DNA of 64,000 nt, taken from NCBI RefSeq assembly GCF_024138145.1, contig NZ_CP099998.1, positions 124,001-188,000 of the forward strand, written 5' to 3'. Each line of letters opens with the position of its first letter. Within the stretch, counting starts at the first letter, position 1. Both the position numbers and the translations under genes were made by a program. Positions 61,643 to 64,000 of this stretch are shown here, piece after piece. Origin of the DNA: Natronosalvus halobius. Its GTDB lineage: Archaea > Halobacteriota > Halobacteria > Halobacteriales > Natrialbaceae. The notes beneath the pieces are model-generated. The model was given only the letters and a program-made list of their open reading frames with translations, had not been told where the DNA came from and made no database searches.

Positions 61643-62941
61643 CCCCGCGTGCGGTGACGCGGGGCGTCCTGCGTTTCGCGACGGCAGGCTTCCTGTTTCT
61701 ACGACGCGACTTGCAGATACCTCACGGGTATCCACAGCGGTTGCAGTCTCCGCAGGCGTTGATTCGGACTCTCCCAGCCCTAACAGGACGTCAAGAGAAT
61801 AGTCGACCCCCAACTCCTTCAACCCCAACTTCTGCACTTCAAACGCCGCGTTCCTATCGCGGTCGGCCTCGAATCCGCACGCTGGGCACGAGTGTTCACG
61901 TACCCACAGTGGCTTCGCGGTCTCCACGCTACACTTTGCACAGCGCTTCGTCGTCCCCTCAGGAGGCACAGTGATAACGTGACAGCCGTTCTTTCGGCCG
62001 TGGCGTTTGAACGTTTGAATCGTCTCATACCATGACATCAATGCGATGTTTCGCCCGTTCGATGACAAGCGGAGTAATCCTCGGGTATTCAGGTCTTCGA
62101 GAAACACGGCGTCGAAATCGCGGGTGTATGCCCGAGCGAGTTTCTCGCGGAAGTCCTTGAACTTGTTTCGCAAGTCTTCGTATGCTTCGGCGAGTCGCCG
62201 CCGCGCTTTCTCCCAGTTGTTCGACCCGTGGTCTTTGCCTGAGAGTTCGCGGTGGCGCTTGTCAATGCGTTTGATGTCCTCGCTGAACTCTGGCGGCGTC
62301 ACAGCGATTCCGTCCGAGTCGTGCGTGAACGCGAGGATGCCAAGGTCGATGCCCACCGTGTCCTCGACGTCAATGGTCGAGGGCTCGGGTGGCTCTGGAT
62401 ACTCTGGTTCCGTATCGAGGACGATACTGACAAACCATTTTCCCGATTTCTCCTGCTTGAGAATGACCTGTTTGATGTTGGCGTCGTCGGGAAGTGGACG
62501 GTGATATTCGATGTCGAAGGTGCCGATTTTCGAGAGTTCCAGCGTCGCATGTCCATCCCGGCCCGTGTTACTATCCACGTCAAATCCGGATTGGTTGTAC
62601 GTGACACTACGGAAATCGTGTGGCCGCTTCCACGTCAAGCCACCCACGTTATGCCCTCGCGTTTCGAGTTCGTCGAGTGCGTCTCTCGCCCAGTAGATGC
62701 GCCGCACTGCCATTTGCAGGGCTTTCGAATGCGCTTCGACCCACTTGGGGAATTCGCCCTTCCACTCAGGAAGCTTGTTTTGTAGGGTTGTGTACGTTGG
62801 TTTGTCGTGTTCGGGAGCCGGGTTGTAGTACTGGGTGAGCGCATGGTTGTAGACTTCCCGGTTGAGATTAATTTGATAGAGTGCTGACTCTTTGTCTTCC
62901 TCAGTTTCAGGGTGCGCTCGGTACTTGACCGTCGGCTCCAC
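61640..62941 (-). CDS. tnpB: IS1341-type TnpB (RNA-guided nuclease family)
   Basis: 433 residues from a GTG start. The RuvC-like centre is visible as VGIDLGILAF (first Asp, near 195), AVFLEDLNTRGLL (Glu) and ADRDRNAAFEVQ (last Asp). The zinc finger CAKCSVE...CPACG sits before it. The N-terminal YRAHPETEEDKESALYQINL is typical. TnpB proteins are RNA-guided DNA nucleases of IS200/IS605 elements, using an omega RNA made from the right end. No TnpA gene is present. The last ~20 residues (TGSLPSRNAGRPASPHAG) are encoded in the right-end structure itself, and the stop lies exactly at the element boundary. Confidence 0.92.
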   Translation of the reverse strand: MEPTVKYRAHPETEEDKESALYQINLNREVYNHALTQYYNPAPEHDKPTYTTLQNKLPEWKGEFPKWVEAHSKALQMAVRRIYWARDALDELETRGHNVGGLTWKRPHDFRSVTYNQSGFDVDSNTGRDGHATLELSKIGTFDIEYHRPLPDDANIKQVILKQEKSGKWFVSIVLDTEPEYPEPPEPSTIDVEDTVGIDLGILAFTHDSDGIAVTPPEFSEDIKRIDKRHRELSGKDHGSNNWEKARRRLAEAYEDLRNKFKDFREKLARAYTRDFDAVFLEDLNTRGLLRLSSNGRNIALMSWYETIQTFKRHGRKNGCHVITVPPEGTTKRCAKCSVETAKPLWVREHSCPACGFEADRDRNAAFEVQKLGLKELGVDYSLDVLLGLGESESTPAETATAVDTREVSASRVVETGSLPSRNAGRPASPHAG

Positions 62942-63025
62942 TGTACGCAGTACTTCGGTTTGATGTGTCTAAATGCTGTTGGTCGAGGATGCTCTCGCAT
63001 TCATCCCCGGATACGGTGACCCGGG
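61643..63025 (-). mobile_element. Complete IS1341-type element with both end hairpins
   Basis: The right end carries CCCCGCGT-GCGGTG-ACGCGGGG (61643-61664) and the left end CCCCGG-ATACGGTGAC-CCGGGG (63004-63025), two related hairpins enclosing tnpB. The element is about 1.38 kb. It splits a nucleotidyltransferase gene, which fixes its boundaries to within a few bases. No target duplication is expected for this class. Confidence 0.75.
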
Positions 63026-63512
63026 GAATTCTGCTGTTAGATTCTTTAAATCGTTCCTCGAAAGTAAAGTACAAGTGAAGTGCATCTTCGAAATCCTTCC
63101 CACTGAGACTGTCTGAAGCTTGTGCGAGCCGGAGTTTGTATGCAATTTGGAGTTCGAGCGGACTGATCTCGATCTGTCCTTCGTCGGAAGTAATCGTGAG
63201 GGCCTCGCGCTTAACATCGGTTGAGACGAACCATATCTCGAAGTTTGGATACATCTCTCCTTCTTCGGCAATCCAGATTCGGTTGCCTTCGCTCAACATC
63301 GAATACATCTCATCGAGCGGCATCGCCATCCTCCAATACCCATGGTTTTTGAGTTCAGTAACTGACTTCTGAGTCTCCATTTCGGATAACGGCTCCAGAA
63401 TGACGTCGATGTCCTCTGTCGATCGGGATCGCCTTGTAAGGATCGCGACGCTTCCACCGACGATAGCGTAGTCAACCTCGCAAGTGTCGAGTATAGAGGG
63501 CGCATGTAGCAC
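63026..63512 (-). pseudogene. DUF6036-like nucleotidyltransferase, 5' part, interrupted by the IS element
   Basis: About 162 codons. The Pol-beta signature DYAIVGGSVAILTRRSRSTE then DIDVIL gives the GG and Asp-x-Asp pair near residues 18-36. Downstream are FEIWFVSTDVKREAL, the conserved Lys of IAYKLRLAQ, and GKDFEDALHLYFTFEERF. After ESNSR the frame enters the left end of the TnpB element and stops at 62907. The remaining ~25 codons are at 61560-61642. A GTG at 63512 is the probable start, though the frame is open back to the EEP stop. This is a probable toxin-type transferase, now inactivated. Confidence 0.78.
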
Positions 63513-63553
63513 AGACGAAGCATGATTCAGCCGTTCCGATGAACCACCAGGTT

Positions 63554-64000
63554 ACAATTCGAACTCTGCGAGGAGCGGGGCATGGTCGCTGTAGCGAAAC
63601 CCCTCGACATCGTAAAAGGCGTCGCATAGATCCAAATCAGTCGATGCGAAGATGTGGTCGAACCTCACTCCACTAACTTCCCCCCTCTGGAACATCTAAT
63701 GGGTCGTCCGTACGAGTCGCGTGGCTCACGTCCAACACATCGAGTTCACCGAACCCATGGATGGCTCGAAACGTATCGATTATTCCAGCGTGGCCCAATC
63801 CCTTGAGAATATTCAACTCGGCATTGCGCCACCGATGGCGAATTCTTGGGTCTTTGTCCTGGATATGCGTAATCGCCTGCCCGTCGCATAGTTCCTCGTC
63901 AGGAGTATTGAAATCACCCGCGAGTAGTCGAAGTCGTTCTTCGGAATCGACAATCCGTTGGAAGACTGTTTCGAGAATCTTGATCTTTTCTTCACCTTTC
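63554..64000 (-). pseudogene. EEP nuclease, second copy, frameshifted and cut by window edge
   Basis: Near-identical to the C-terminal half of the gene at 43701-44597: the same order (LLAGDFNTPDEELCDGQAIT, RHRWRNAELNILKGLGHAG, FRYSDHAPLLAEF). One extra base near 63685-63695 (ACTTCCCCCCTC versus ACTTCCCCTGCC) breaks the frame between the last Asp-Asn region and the catalytic SDH. The upstream part lies outside the window. It is followed directly by the nucleotidyltransferase gene on the same strand. Confidence 0.8.

Overview
The window is haloarchaeal DNA (class Halobacteria). The proteins are strongly acidic and most coding regions are GC-rich. It carries a TFIIB-type transcription factor, Tat-type signal peptides, TATA boxes about 25 nt before start codons, and many small haloarchaeal zinc-finger proteins. 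The density of insertion-sequence scars, paralogous fragments and plasmid-type genes (TFB, an OB-fold RPA-like protein, an ArdC-like protein, PadR) suggests a megaplasmid or an accessory chromosomal island. I cannot identify the genus. No rRNA, tRNA or CRISPR array was seen.

Region 1 (1-28.2 kb) is a catabolic island that looks directed at polyamines or related amines. It holds a PotABCD-type ABC importer, a glutamine-synthetase-like ligase, a class-I glutamine amidotransferase, an agmatinase-family ureohydrolase and three class-III aminotransferases, one fused to an APH-type kinase. It also holds an ornithine-cyclodeaminase-family enzyme, a tungsten aldehyde:ferredoxin oxidoreductase, two close Lrp/AsnC paralogues and acyl-CoA handling genes (a two-subunit CoA-transferase, a CaiB-type CoA-transferase, an acyl-CoA dehydrogenase with an internal deletion, and SDR enzymes). 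The plausible flow is uptake, gamma-glutamylation or transamination, aldehyde oxidation, then CoA activation. Decayed pieces (a glutamine-synthetase tail, an aminotransferase, IS6 transposases) show that the island has been rearranged.

Region 2 (28.2-40 kb) begins with a very large Tat-exported protein that joins DUF4350-like repeats, a staphylococcal-nuclease domain and two PKD domains. A beta-propeller protein, a flavin reductase with a membrane partner and HxlR regulator, a Tat-exported protein, a dead TauE/SafE exporter with its small partner, a berberine-bridge-type FAD oxidase and a FilR1-type regulator follow.

Region 3 (40-64 kb) is defence, mobile and plasmid-type. It has an McrB/McrC-like pair, an endonuclease/exonuclease/phosphatase (EEP) protein, a possible TIR-like protein with divergent winged-helix regulator, an ArdC-like protein, a MOT1-type transporter, an LMW phosphatase, a metallophosphoesterase, TFB, RidA, PadR, an RPA-like protein, a regulator-nucleotidyltransferase pair and an IS1341-type TnpB element.

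The most interesting observation is that one two-gene unit (EEP nuclease followed by a DUF6036-like nucleotidyltransferase) occurs twice with reciprocal decay. At 43.6-44.6 kb the nuclease is intact and the nucleotidyltransferase is reduced to about 100 bp. At 61.6-64 kb the nucleotidyltransferase is nearly complete but split by the TnpB element, and the nuclease is frameshifted. Other structure includes a repeated paired-half-site operator with identical spacing at two loci, tandem mini-hairpins, and several duplicated gene-end fragments.
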